From positions 1-11,229 of the forward strand of contig CAMBYR010000045.1 of assembly GCA_945872375.1 (NCBI GenBank): a stretch of 11,229 nucleotides of DNA, given 5' to 3'. The position numbers and the translations under genes were made by a program. This document shows positions 1 to 8,000 of this stretch, piece after piece (position 1 is the stretch's first letter; each line of letters opens with the position of its first letter). The notes beneath the pieces are model-generated. The model had not been told where the DNA came from. It did not search any database and saw only the letters and a program-made list of their open reading frames with translations. This DNA comes from an uncultured Blautia sp. (GTDB lineage: Bacteria > Bacillota > Clostridia > Lachnospirales > Lachnospiraceae).

Positions 1-71
1 ACGCTTCTTCCATAGTAGACAAGAATAGATTTATCCCGTGTTATATTTTTGTATGATTTTTTGTCAAATGA

Positions 72-100
72 TTGACAATCCCCAAAAAGGATGATACAAT
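72..100 (+). promoter_or_regulatory. Sigma-A type promoter of fhs
   Basis: A perfect -35 box TTGACA lies at 72-77 and a near-consensus -10 box TACAAT at 95-100. The spacer is exactly 17 bases. TG at 92-93 adds an extended -10 element. Transcription should start near 106-108, about ten bases before the first stem of the riboswitch, so the aptamer would sit at the very 5' end of the message. Bases 1-71 hold no gene I can support. Confidence 0.85.
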
Positions 101-115
101 ACGGGCATATAAAAA

Positions 116-188
116 GTCTCTGACTACTGACGGAAACGTGGAGAAAACCACGAGGGAAGCAGAGATTTGAGGAGCCGACCGTCTGGGC
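116..188 (+). promoter_or_regulatory. ZTP/ZMP (pfl-type) riboswitch aptamer
   Basis: The segment folds as the pfl RNA class that senses the purine intermediate ZMP/ZTP and, in the known class, turns on one-carbon and purine genes. Stem P1 pairs TCTCTG (117-122) with CAGAGA (160-165). P2 pairs CGTGG (137-141) with CCACG (148-152). The hallmark 3' domain GCCGACCGTCTGGGC lies at 174-188, with P3 from GCC 174-176 and GGC 186-188. The pseudoknot forms between GACGG (129-133) and CCGTC (179-183). As I recall the class consensus, the 3' domain has CCGCC where this copy has CCGTC, and the 5' strand has changed to match. Its position just before fhs is a classic location. Not verified with a covariance model. 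Confidence 0.88.
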
Positions 189-222
189 AGTATTTGATCA
201 AAATCAGGTACTGCCCTTTTTT
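185..222 (+). terminator. Riboswitch-controlled intrinsic terminator
   Basis: GGGCAGTA (185-192) pairs perfectly with TACTGCCC (209-216), and six T residues follow (217-222). The ascending arm shares bases 185-188 with stem P3 of the aptamer. Ligand-stabilised P3 and terminator formation are therefore mutually exclusive, the strand-exchange logic of transcriptional ZTP switches. High ZMP/ZTP should allow read-through into fhs. Confidence 0.88.
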
Positions 223-330
223 AATCACGGCTCCTGAAAAAAACATATCTTTCCGGAAAATCTTTCCCTTCCGTATCTGGTTTTCCGGAGCTCTCACGGC
301 AAAAAGCCGTATAGCAGAAAGGAGAAAATC
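223..330 (+). other. Structured 5' leader of fhs with RBS
   Basis: This is the untranslated stretch between the attenuator and the start codon. It holds a 9-bp inverted repeat, TCCGGAAAA (252-260) with TTTTCCGGA (281-289), and a small hairpin ACGGC-AAAAA-GCCGT (296-310). Neither has a T-run, so neither looks like a terminator. A Shine-Dalgarno AAAGGAG at 318-324 sits six bases before the ATG at 331. The hairpins may shape translation or message stability; that is inference. Confidence 0.6.
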
Positions 331-2016
331 ATGGGTTTCAAAAGTGACATCGAAATTGCACAGGAGTGCGAAATGCTCCCCATCACTGACATTGCTGCAA
401 AAGCAGGTATTGATGACAAATATCTGGAGCAGTACGGAAAGTACAAAGCAAAAATCGACTACAATCTGCTGAAGGAATCAGACAAAGAGAACGGAAAACT
501 GATCCTTGTAACAGCAATCAACCCCACTCCTGCAGGTGAAGGAAAGACCACCACGACCGTAGGACTTGCAGACGGTATGCAGAAGCTTGGCAAAAAGGTT
601 ATGGTTGCTCTCCGTGAGCCTTCTCTTGGACCGGTATTCGGCGTAAAGGGCGGCGCTGCAGGCGGCGGTTATGCACAGGTAGTTCCGATGGAAGACATCA
701 ACCTTCATTTCACCGGTGACTTCCATGCCATCGGCGCAGCAAACAACCTTCTTGCAGCCATGATCGACAACCATATCTTCCAGGGAAATGCTCTGAACAT
801 TGACCCGAGAAAGATCACCTGGAGACGCTGTGTGGATATGAACGACCGTCAGCTTCGAAACGTGGTAGACGGCCTTGGCGGAAAGACCAACGGTATGCCT
901 CGTGAAGACGGCTATGACATCACCGTTGCATCCGAGATCATGGCAGTTCTCTGTCTGGCAAGCGACATCAATGACCTGAAGGCAAGACTTGGACGTATCA
1001 TCATCGGATACACCTATGGAAAAGCTTCCGAGCAGAAACCGGTTACCGCACATGACCTTCATGCAGAAGGCGCTATGACAGCTCTTCTGAAGGACGCTCT
1101 GAAACCGAACCTGGTTCAGACCCTGGAGCATGTACCGGCAATCGTTCACGGCGGACCATTCGCAAACATCGCTCACGGATGTAACTCCGTAACCGCTACC
1201 AAGATGGCTCTGAAGCTGGCTGATTATGCCATCACAGAAGCAGGATTCGGTGCTGACCTTGGTGCTGAAAAATTCCTGGATATCAAGTGCCGTATGGCAG
1301 GCCTGAAACCGAACGCAGTTGTTATCGTAGCTACCGTACGTGCTCTGAAATACAACGGCGGCGTTCCGAAGGCTGACCTGAATAACGAAAACCTGGAAGC
1401 ACTGGAAAAAGGTCTTCCGAACCTTCTGAAACATGTAAGCAACATCAAGAACGTATACAAGCTTCCGTGCGTGGTTGCGATCAATGCATTCCCGACCGAT
1501 ACCAAGGCAGAGCTTGACCTGGTAGAAGCAAAATGTAAAGAACTTGGCGTAAATGTTGCCCTTTCCGAAGTATGGGCAAAAGGCGGCGAAGGCGGCGTGA
1601 AGCTGGCAGAAGAAGTGATCAAGCTTGTAGAAGAGCCGAACGACTTCACCTATTCCTATGAACTGGAAGGAAGCATTGAGGATAAGCTGAACCAGATCGT
1701 TCAGAAGATCTACGGCGGCAAGAGAGTTGTTCTGACTGCAAATGCTCAGAAACAGGCAAAAGAACTGGAAGCTATGGGATTTGGCAACTGCCCGATCTGT
1801 GTGGCAAAGACCCAGTACAGCCTGACAGACGACCAGACCAAGCTTGGTGCACCTACCGATTTCGAAGTAACCGTTCGTAACCTGAAGATTTCTGCAGGAG
1901 CCGGATTTATTGTTGCTCTGACTGGTGAGATCATGACCATGCCAGGACTTCCGAAGGTACCGGCAGCGGAAAGAATTGATGTGGATGAGAGTGGGAAGAT
2001 TTCGGGTCTTTTCTGA
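331..2016 (+). CDS. fhs: Formate--tetrahydrofolate ligase (10-formyl-THF synthetase)
   Basis: Cytosolic enzyme that joins formate to tetrahydrofolate with ATP to give 10-formyl-THF. It feeds purine synthesis and, in acetogens, the methyl branch of the Wood-Ljungdahl pathway. The 561-residue protein matches the usual bacterial length of about 555-560. Visible motifs are the nucleotide-binding loop PTPAGEGKTT (65-74), the family signature GVKGGAAGGGY (104-114), the second signature VATVRALKYNGG (333-344), and the conserved HGGPFANIAHGCNS stretch (273-286). The ATG at 331 is chosen for its AAAGGAG ribosome binding site and because the N-terminus matches the family. The gene stands alone with its own promoter, ZTP riboswitch and terminator, so expression should follow purine/folate status. 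Nothing is missing or broken. Its presence does not prove acetogenesis, since many non-acetogenic Firmicutes carry it. Confidence 0.98.
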   Translation: MGFKSDIEIAQECEMLPITDIAAKAGIDDKYLEQYGKYKAKIDYNLLKESDKENGKLILVTAINPTPAGEGKTTTTVGLADGMQKLGKKVMVALREPSLGPVFGVKGGAAGGGYAQVVPMEDINLHFTGDFHAIGAANNLLAAMIDNHIFQGNALNIDPRKITWRRCVDMNDRQLRNVVDGLGGKTNGMPREDGYDITVASEIMAVLCLASDINDLKARLGRIIIGYTYGKASEQKPVTAHDLHAEGAMTALLKDALKPNLVQTLEHVPAIVHGGPFANIAHGCNSVTATKMALKLADYAITEAGFGADLGAEKFLDIKCRMAGLKPNAVVIVATVRALKYNGGVPKADLNNENLEALEKGLPNLLKHVSNIKNVYKLPCVVAINAFPTDTKAELDLVEAKCKELGVNVALSEVWAKGGEGGVKLAEEVIKLVEEPNDFTYSYELEGSIEDKLNQIVQKIYGGKRVVLTANAQKQAKELEAMGFGNCPICVAKTQYSLTDDQTKLGAPTDFEVTVRNLKISAGAGFIVALTGEIMTMPGLPKVPAAERIDVDESGKISGLF

Positions 2017-2030
2017 TAAAAGACTTTTTT
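2006..2030 (+). terminator. Intrinsic terminator of fhs, overlapping its stop codon
   Basis: GTCTTTT (2006-2012) pairs with AAAAGAC (2018-2024) around a CTGAT loop, followed by six T residues (2025-2030). The TGA stop of fhs (2014-2016) lies in the loop, so the last codons of the gene form the ascending arm. Confidence 0.75.
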
Positions 2031-2047
2031 GAGAAAATGAGAAAACC

Positions 2048-2094
2048 TTGAGGGGGACCCGCTCAGAGTTGCGAAGCCCGCAGGTCCCCCTCAA
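2048..2094 (-). repeat. Hairpin repeat element, copy A
   Basis: A perfect 12-bp stem, TTGAGGGGGACC (2048-2059) with GGTCCCCCTCAA (2083-2094), encloses a 23-nt loop. Read on the minus strand the loop is nearly identical to that of copy B at 2288-2330: 20 of 23 positions match, around the shared core CTTCGCAACT. The stems differ in sequence between copies but each pairs internally. This looks like a REP/MITE-like structured repeat. No T-run follows it on either strand, so it is not a canonical terminator. Confidence 0.7.
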
Positions 2095-2287
2095 ACTCCC
2101 CCTTCTGGGGCACGCAAAGCTGGTATGGGGAGGATGAATTTCCTCTCATACATTTCCCCTTCTGAGGTATGTGGATATTTGATTGAACGTGACTGTCTGC
2201 TCGAGCACGCGGATACATAAACTCCATAAGCGCCAAGAGTTCCCAGGGACAATGTTCCGTTCGCAACTGCGTGGCCAAAAGGGGTGC
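2095..2287. other. Gene-poor spacer between the two hairpin repeat copies
   Basis: I see no convincing gene here. The spacer contains a CCCC-TTCT-GGGG mini-hairpin (2099-2110) and a related motif, CCCCTTCTGAGG, at 2156-2167. There is also an imperfect hairpin with GTATG (2123-2127) pairing to CATAC (2147-2151) and an inner GAGGA/TCCTC stem. A third copy of the core TTCGCAACT lies at 2260-2268. Open frames on the minus strand run through the whole repeat region, but they lack an RBS and overlap each other, so I do not call them genes. Confidence 0.5.
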
Positions 2288-2330
2288 GCGAGGGGAGTGC
2301 GGCCTTCGCAACTTTGAGCTCTCCCCTCGC
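2288..2330 (+). repeat. Hairpin repeat element, copy B
   Basis: A perfect 10-bp stem, GCGAGGGGAG (2288-2297) with CTCCCCTCGC (2321-2330), encloses a 23-nt loop that matches the loop of copy A read on the opposite strand. It begins eight bases past the stop codon of the membrane-protein gene that ends at 2338. It could therefore stop or stabilise the 3' end of the minus-strand operon. On the minus strand a short CCCCTTTT follows a few bases beyond the stem (2277-2284), which would make at best a weak terminator. Confidence 0.65.
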
Positions 2331-2337
2331 ACTCACC

Positions 2338-3150
2338 TCAGACAATATCCCGTGCCGGTATGAAGTCTTTGTTTGCGCCTCTGTAATGCAGGGTTACGTT
2401 GGCATCGTTGTGGCTGACTGTGATGTTCATGGAATTGGCGGGATACTTTTTTTTCATTCCCATAATGGTCATTTTTGCCAGCGCTTTTGCCAGCCCTTCG
2501 CATTCTTCTGGTGTATTCAGATCCCGGTATCTTTTCTTTTTGAAATCAAAATCATCCAAAGAATTGGTATAGCGACTATCGAAGCTATAGGTAATTCCAT
2601 AAGTCTGAACCGTATAGATCAGGTTTGCCTCTACAAATCTCATATGAGAACCATGATCCGCATGTGAAATCGAACGGTCAAACATTTTCAGCTGATGCTC
2701 TACCATATCTGAAATATTTTCAGCATTATTTAAAATTTTATTGCAGTAGTTCTTCACTCCCGCATCATATGCGGCAATCTCCTGCTGCGTCTTCCGGTCG
2801 GCTTTTCTGTATTCTTCTGCAATCTCACGCTTTGCCTGTTCCATAAGCTCCTGCTTTTGTTTTTCCTGATTCTGGTTTGCCGTATTTACATTGTTGTTGA
2901 GCAGATGGCCGGCTCCAATGGTTCCAAAGAACCCGAGCAGAAATCCAAAAAAGCTTGAAGCAATCCAGAACACAATTCCTACAATAATTCCTATCACGAC
3001 AAACGATGATATCTCGTATTTTTTTAGCGGAACCATGCTTCTGATTTTCTCTGTATACTTCGCAGAAATCTCGCTTTCCCTTGTTCTTGCTTCGGATTCA
3101 TTGCGAACTCTCATCTGTTCTTTTATCGTACTGTTTTGAATCGGTTCCAT
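2338..3150 (-). CDS. Hypothetical membrane protein of the ESX-like operon
   Basis: A 270-residue protein I do not recognise as a named family. The N-terminal 45 residues are hydrophilic and charged. Residues 47-82 are strongly hydrophobic and fit one long or two tightly spaced membrane helices with a glycine-rich turn. Residues 92-128 are rich in E, K, Q and A and likely form a coiled coil. The remainder (about 130-270) is a mixed soluble domain. The ATG at 3150 is preceded by AGGAGG, which overlaps the TAG stop of the upstream gene, so translation is probably coupled. It is the last gene of the minus-strand operon. As the only obvious membrane protein in the cluster, it could anchor the ATPase, form part of the export channel, or protect against the effector. 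None of these is shown by sequence alone. Confidence 0.85.
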   Translation of the reverse strand: MEPIQNSTIKEQMRVRNESEARTRESEISAKYTEKIRSMVPLKKYEISSFVVIGIIVGIVFWIASSFFGFLLGFFGTIGAGHLLNNNVNTANQNQEKQKQELMEQAKREIAEEYRKADRKTQQEIAAYDAGVKNYCNKILNNAENISDMVEHQLKMFDRSISHADHGSHMRFVEANLIYTVQTYGITYSFDSRYTNSLDDFDFKKKRYRDLNTPEECEGLAKALAKMTIMGMKKKYPANSMNITVSHNDANVTLHYRGANKDFIPARDIV

Positions 3151-3158
3151 ATTCCCTC

Positions 3159-3440
3159 CTACAGACCGGCACCAACAAGCGCTTCCACTTCTTCAGCCAG
3201 TTTATTGATCTTTGCAGCCAGCTCCTCTACCGATTCGCGTCCTGTTTCCTGGGTTCGGTTCACTCTTCCAACCAGTTCCAGGATTTCTTCCTCATAGATT
3301 CCCAGACTATTCCCCAGTCCGTTAATATCTTTTTCCAGTTTTTCTCCGTTCTCCTGAATATCATCATTCAGATGGCTCATATCTTCCGCAAGTTTTCTGA
3401 GAGACTGTACTCCCTGCTCTGAAATTCCATATACTGCCAT
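3159..3440 (-). CDS. WXG100-like helical protein, paralogue of the effector N-terminus
   Basis: A 93-residue, almost entirely helical, acidic protein of WXG100/ESAT-6 size but without a W-x-G turn. It aligns without gaps (offset of three residues) to residues 7-96 of the 372-residue effector encoded upstream, with 29 of 90 identities by my hand count. The shared core is LGIYxEEIxEL (residues 46-56 here) and both end in a short LxGxG-like tail. It may be a partner, chaperone or competitor for the effector, comparable to the small helical partners of LXG toxins. The start at 3440 has AGGAGG at 3446-3451, and that SD overlaps the TAG stop of the preceding gene (3452-3454). It lies eight bases upstream of the membrane-protein gene. 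The role is inferred from size, fold and context. Confidence 0.85.
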   Translation of the reverse strand: MAVYGISEQGVQSLRKLAEDMSHLNDDIQENGEKLEKDINGLGNSLGIYEEEILELVGRVNRTQETGRESVEELAAKINKLAEEVEALVGAGL

Positions 3441-3451
3441 TTTATTTCCTC

Positions 3452-3727
3452 CTAAAAATCACCGGATTCTTCAATCTTTGTTTTTCTATCCAGAATACGT
3501 TCGAGAAGCTCTTCCGCCTCCTGAATGGTTTTCGTTAATGCTTTCGCACAGTCTTCCATTTTCTCAATTGCTTTCTTGCTGTACACATCGCCGCCCATAT
3601 TATCACTGCAGTCAACTGCCGCATCCTTCATTTTCTGAATATTATTCTGAACCTCGCTGATATAAGTTTCCAATGCCTTTGCTGCCATTCCGAGGCTGTC
3701 GGAATCCACATTATTATTTTCTCCCAT
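3452..3727 (-). CDS. WXG100-like small helical protein
   Basis: A 91-residue protein predicted as two helices (about 11-40 and 51-86) joined by a short loop around NMGGDVYS (43-50), where WXG100 proteins carry their W-x-G turn. The tryptophan is absent. Cysteines 40 and 60 flank the loop and could staple the helices; that is speculation. The C-terminus is acidic and lysine-rich. The ATG at 3727 has an AGGAG (3736-3740) eight bases upstream. Fifteen bases separate it from the 49-residue gene upstream. The likely role is a secreted or partner subunit of the type VII-like module, similar in kind to the LXG-associated helical proteins of Firmicutes. Family assignment needs a profile search (WXG100, DUF3130 or related). 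Confidence 0.85.
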   Translation of the reverse strand: MGENNNVDSDSLGMAAKALETYISEVQNNIQKMKDAAVDCSDNMGGDVYSKKAIEKMEDCAKALTKTIQEAEELLERILDRKTKIEESGDF

Positions 3728-3742
3728 TTTTCTCTCTCCTCT

Positions 3743-3892
3743 TTATCTCTTTTCCTTCTCTGCTTTTTCAACCGGCTCCCCTGTAGGAACCATGACCTTT
3801 CTGGTACGTTCCCTGATCACACCATCTGAATCCAGATATGTCTCACGGATCTCTATTTCTTCTTTCTGAAACTCAAGTCGTTTAATTTCCAT
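3743..3892 (-). CDS. Small 49-residue charged protein of the ESX-like operon
   Basis: A short gene running from the ATG at 3892 to the TAA at 3743-3745. The protein is highly charged, beginning MEIKRLEFQK and ending VEKAEKEKR, with no membrane segment or signal peptide. An AAGGAG (3901-3906) lies eight bases before the ATG, inside the last codons of the effector gene, whose stop is only four bases away. This spacing and the absence of any other explanation for the 170-base gap support a real gene. I do not recognise the family. By position, directly after the effector, it could be an immunity factor, a targeting factor or a regulator; it is too short to be the ubiquitin-like YukD/EsaB. Confidence 0.72.
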   Translation of the reverse strand: MEIKRLEFQKEEIEIRETYLDSDGVIRERTRKVMVPTGEPVEKAEKEKR

Positions 3893-3896
3893 CTGA

Positions 3897-5015
3897 CTAT
3901 CTCCTTAACACCTTTCGTTTCTCATACCTGGTATCATTATATAAATCTATCATTTTTTCTGCAACAAATTTCGCGCATGGTCTGCATTTTGGATTATTTC
4001 TGTATTCCGACCAGGATTCCGCAAGAAATTCATGAATCGATTCCGCCGCATAACCCGACAGTATTTCCGAACGTTTTTTATCGTCCAGGGTAATAAATTT
4101 TTTATACAGCTCTATAATATCCGGATCCAGATGGGCATCCACCAGCTTTGCAATCTGATGGCCAAGCTCATGGTCTACCGTTGCTTTCGGAGTATCACAA
4201 TTCTGCGGCTTCCATCCGGCCTTCACATCCCTGCTTTTTACCTGGCAGAAAAATCCATAATCTCCTCCATACTGCTCATTAATGGTAATCCCATTATATT
4301 GCGCACACAAACGTGCCACGAATCCGGAGGGATTTTTCACAAACAGAGACTGCGCGATCGTTCCATTCCCCGGCTCAAATCCCTGCATGTCTTCCTCTAC
4401 CTGCTGACGGATCACAGGAAGCAGATCCTTTTCCGATGCATTGGGATATGCCTTTTTATACTCATTCAGATAACTCTTTGTTAAATCTCTTTTCAGTGCT
4501 TCATTTCTGGCCTGAAGAGACCCCGTAAATTTCAGATCCAGATCCGGAAACTGTTCTCTGGTTTCCGCGATAGCCATAGCCATATCTCTTGCGGAAGCAG
4601 GATCCAGTTTTCCAAAATCCGCCTTCTCTGCATATCCGTTCTGCACAAGAAAACTCTGATAATTTCTTTTTTCTGGATCCGCTGCGGCCGGTTTTGATTC
4701 TGCTGCGCAGGTGCCTGTCCCGGCAATCACGCCAAGACCCATCAGCTCCAGAATTTCATCCCCCTGTCTCCTCAGCTTCTCAGCAAGTCCTTCCAGATTT
4801 TCTTTATGGGCAAGGAGAATGTTCCTGTTTTTTGTTGTCAGCTCCCGTATTTCCTCTGCATAAATTCCAAGTCCCTCTTCCAGTTCCGCCAGTTTCTGTT
4901 CCAGATCCCTGGATTGTTCCATGATCTCATTACAGCTGATCAGAATCGAGGAACCCAGCTTCTTCAGGGCCTCTGATCCTTCCTGATTGATCGCATATTT
5001 TGCCAAATCCCTCAC
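3897..5015 (-). CDS. Putative type VII effector: WXG100-like domain fused to a zincin metallopeptidase
   Basis: A 372-residue protein without signal peptide or membrane helix. Residues 1-96 form a helical WXG100-sized module homologous to the 93-residue protein encoded downstream. Residues 97-117 are a linker rich in Ala, Gly and Pro. Residues 118-270 are an unrecognised mixed region. Residues 278-338 carry a zinc protease site: HELGH (282-286) gives two histidine ligands and the catalytic Glu283, and Tyr322 and Glu329 follow with the same Tyr-x6-Glu spacing as Y728/E735 of anthrax lethal factor and Y178/E185 of PPEP-1. A CxxC (344-347) lies near the C-terminus. From memory, similar HELGH modules also sit at the C-termini of some Firmicutes phage head proteins, so a non-toxin origin is possible. 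The start is GTG at 5015, overlapping the ATPase stop in GTGA; the TTG three codons on is an alternative. Likely a secreted protease toxin; the target is unknown. Confidence 0.8.
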   Translation of the reverse strand: MRDLAKYAINQEGSEALKKLGSSILISCNEIMEQSRDLEQKLAELEEGLGIYAEEIRELTTKNRNILLAHKENLEGLAEKLRRQGDEILELMGLGVIAGTGTCAAESKPAAADPEKRNYQSFLVQNGYAEKADFGKLDPASARDMAMAIAETREQFPDLDLKFTGSLQARNEALKRDLTKSYLNEYKKAYPNASEKDLLPVIRQQVEEDMQGFEPGNGTIAQSLFVKNPSGFVARLCAQYNGITINEQYGGDYGFFCQVKSRDVKAGWKPQNCDTPKATVDHELGHQIAKLVDAHLDPDIIELYKKFITLDDKKRSEILSGYAAESIHEFLAESWSEYRNNPKCRPCAKFVAEKMIDLYNDTRYEKRKVLRR

Positions 5016-8000
5016 CCCCTCTGAACCACCTGACCGTTCTCATCCACCTGCCAGCCGTCGCGGGGCACACCCCGGTAAATGTGCGGCCGTATGGTAAAAA
5101 AGGTTCTGCCATTGCTGTATGCACAGCAGTCTTTCGCTATTTCATTTGCCTTTCTGTTTCCCAGAATATTGATGGAATCCTCTTTTGTCATCGGAAAGAC
5201 GATTTTATGCTGAAAGGCCCTGGGATCCAACCGGGTGTCCACATAATCTCCCGCCCGTTCAAACACAAACAGAAAATGAATTCCGTAATTCGGTGCCCGT
5301 CTGATTACCCACTGCAGATCTTTTCTGGCATCAAAAATGGTTTCTTCTTCCTTTGGTTCTGCAGCACTCTGATTCTGCCATGCAGCTACTCTGGCATTAT
5401 AGTCCTCAAGAATCCGTTTCTTTTCTGCCGGATCTGCACAGGCTTTTATTTTTTCCAGAACAGAAGCCATATCTTCCGGCTTCTCCATGGCCGGAGTTTT
5501 TGTCCTCACACTCTCCTTCTCGGAATCACTTCCCAGGATTTCCATATCTGCAGCTATTTTTTCATATCCCAAAACCAGGATCAGTTTGTTTTCCATTCGC
5601 GCTTCCTGAATCTGCTGCTTTATTTCCGTAATGGAATGACAGATTTTTCCCAGATCTGTCTGCGAAGGAATTTTTCCAAAGATCTTCTCTCTGTATCGTT
5701 TATAAAGGGAATCTCTGTTATGTGCCCAGATTTCAGCCCTGCCGCACTTCCGGAAATAACTCTTCAGCACAGATAAAAGAATACTGACTCCGCTTTCACG
5801 GCTGCAGCCTGTAATCAGAATATTTTCGGAAATCCCATTCACCAGCAGAAACGGTTTGACAGGATTAAAGCTGCACGGCACACCGGGATAGATAAAGACA
5901 TCATTGTCTTCCATTTCTTCCAGAAGCTGGGACGTTTCGTAGGATTGATACAGGGAAGCCTGGCTGGCAAAGGTTTTGGGTTCTCCGCCATCGATCAATA
6001 CCGGATTCTTTTCCCTGTAGGACCAGGGATCACTCCTGTTCTCACGGGATTCCGCGTGAAACCTTCGATTCATGGCATCCACCAGCTCTTCCACTTCTCT
6101 TTTTTCCGTATACATATTCCGAAGATGATCTACTCTCAGATTTCCTTCTTTTGTTCTCCATTTAAACAGCGACTCATATGGAGGAAGTGTATTCATATGG
6201 TTCTTCAGTTCATTGGTGACAACATCCCCGGAAAGAGCCAGCGTATCCCTGATTTCCTGATACGTGTTTTTCAGTGCAACTCTCTGCTGAATCTGTTTTT
6301 TTGCAGCCTCTGTCAGACCTTCCACGCCATCCGAATAATTCTGACTGGAAAAAATAAATTTAAAGCCCAGTGCCGCCCCTTTCTGTAAAAGATTGGTCAG
6401 CTTCAGGGTATAATCCGTTCCATACCCTGTTCCTTTTGTCTCCTTCAGAATCTGCGACATCTGTGCAAATTCATCGATGATCACAAAAATCACAGGCATA
6501 TACACGTCCGGCGGAACATCGGCAAGCTTCTGCCAGTTGTTCCTGGCAAAGAGATGTTCTCTCTCTGTCAGCGTTTTTTCCATCTGATCAACGATATCAA
6601 ATACAAGGTCTTCTGATTTTTCCAGGAGCAGATATTTCACATGCGGCGGCCGATGATCTGCATACCGCTTAAATTCCACCATTTTAAAGTCCAGAAGCCA
6701 CAGCTCCAGTTCGTCCGGATGATAATTCATGATCAGACCGCTGATGATCGTATGAAGAAGCGTTGATTTTCCGGATCTGGAAGCTCCCATCATATAGGCA
6801 GCAAACAATTCATTCTCAAAGCTGCATTCCACCGCATGATCATTTTCGTTGACTGCAAATGGTACCGTAACCGGTTTTCGTATGCCTTCAGACCGGGCAG
6901 GCATTGCCGGTTGATATCTGCGAAAATATCCTGTTCCGATCTCAACCGGCATCAACGAATCCATCATTGTTTTTACAAACTTTTCTGGCAGATGATCCGG
7001 CGCCGTCAGCCACTGAAACGACATCCATTCCACATCATTTTCTATGTAAAAATTCCCTTTCTGATCACTGATGATCCTGATCAGATCCTTTGCTTTCAGA
7101 AGGTATCGTTTTTCTCTGTCTGTTCCCTTGCTGCCTCCTGTCCGGCTTTTTGTCATACGAATGACTGTAATCCCGAATTTCCGGGCATTGTTCACGATAT
7201 AGGACATCTCTGCTTCTTCAGACACATGAAACGCTTCTTCAGATCGGTTGATGATGAGAAGTCTGCGGGGGATCTGCTCATTCTGAGCGTGCCTGCTGTT
7301 ATACCCGGAAAGATCATCCGCACGAAGTTTCTGTTCCACTTTCCGATAATATTCCGCCAGCATGGAAATCTCCTGTTTCAGTGTTCCGGCATCGTGAGGA
7401 ACTCTTTCTATCATTCCTTTTTTCTGATCTGCAAACACAGAAAGAGGACCCAGAATTTCCGCATTATAATGAACATAATCAAACAGAGTGATCCTTAAGC
7501 TGCCTGCAGGAAAGTGTCTCATGACATTCAGCACAATTGCCTGGATTCCTTTTTTCATTTTATCCGCATTAAAATCTGTATATTCTACAAAAATACCCTC
7601 TCGTCCATAGGAATCAACTCCGCAGGGACAATGGATACTGTTGGTGTCTTCATCATAATGCCGGCCAAGACTGTCCTTCATAACGCGTTTCATTGCCCGT
7701 GGAATATCCACATGATACCAGCTGTAGCCCAGAAGCAGTTTCTTTTTCTGAACACCTGTCTGATTCCATTTTTCCGGAAAATCCGGAGTTATTTCATAAT
7801 CTCTTTGAATCCTGTCAAACAGCTCCTGCAGTTTTTTCATCGTTCCGCTCTGCAGAAACTGCACACAGGTTGCCAGGATCTGTTTCTTTTTCCGGTCAAT
7901 TTCGGCTGCTTCCTGTTTCAGACTTTCTCTTATCCGATGCAGTTCTCTTTGTTCAGCTGCATCAATTTTATCAATTTCAATATCCAGATAAGCACAGTAG

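Noticed and set aside
252..289. Second attenuator before fhs
   Set aside because: The hairpin has no T-run after it and a 20-nt loop, so it is not a convincing intrinsic terminator.
478..2094. Long open frame antisense to fhs (about 538 codons), plus shorter antisense frames at 1224-1649 and 1746-1940
   Set aside because: fhs is certain on the other strand. The antisense translations show no family motif and no RBS, and are typical of codon-bias shadows in highly expressed genes.
2040..2340. CRISPR array
   Set aside because: There are only two inverted copies of one hairpin, with no regular direct repeats or unique spacers and no cas genes.
2063..2345. Two overlapping minus-strand frames of 84 and 89 codons
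   Set aside because: They run through the hairpin repeat region in two frames at once, overlap the end of the membrane-protein gene and lack a ribosome binding site. Repeat-derived open frames explain them better.
3897..5015. Classification of the effector as a standard LXG toxin
   Set aside because: The N-terminal helical domain is only about 96 residues, and I see no L-x-G motif or the usual 200-residue LXG length.
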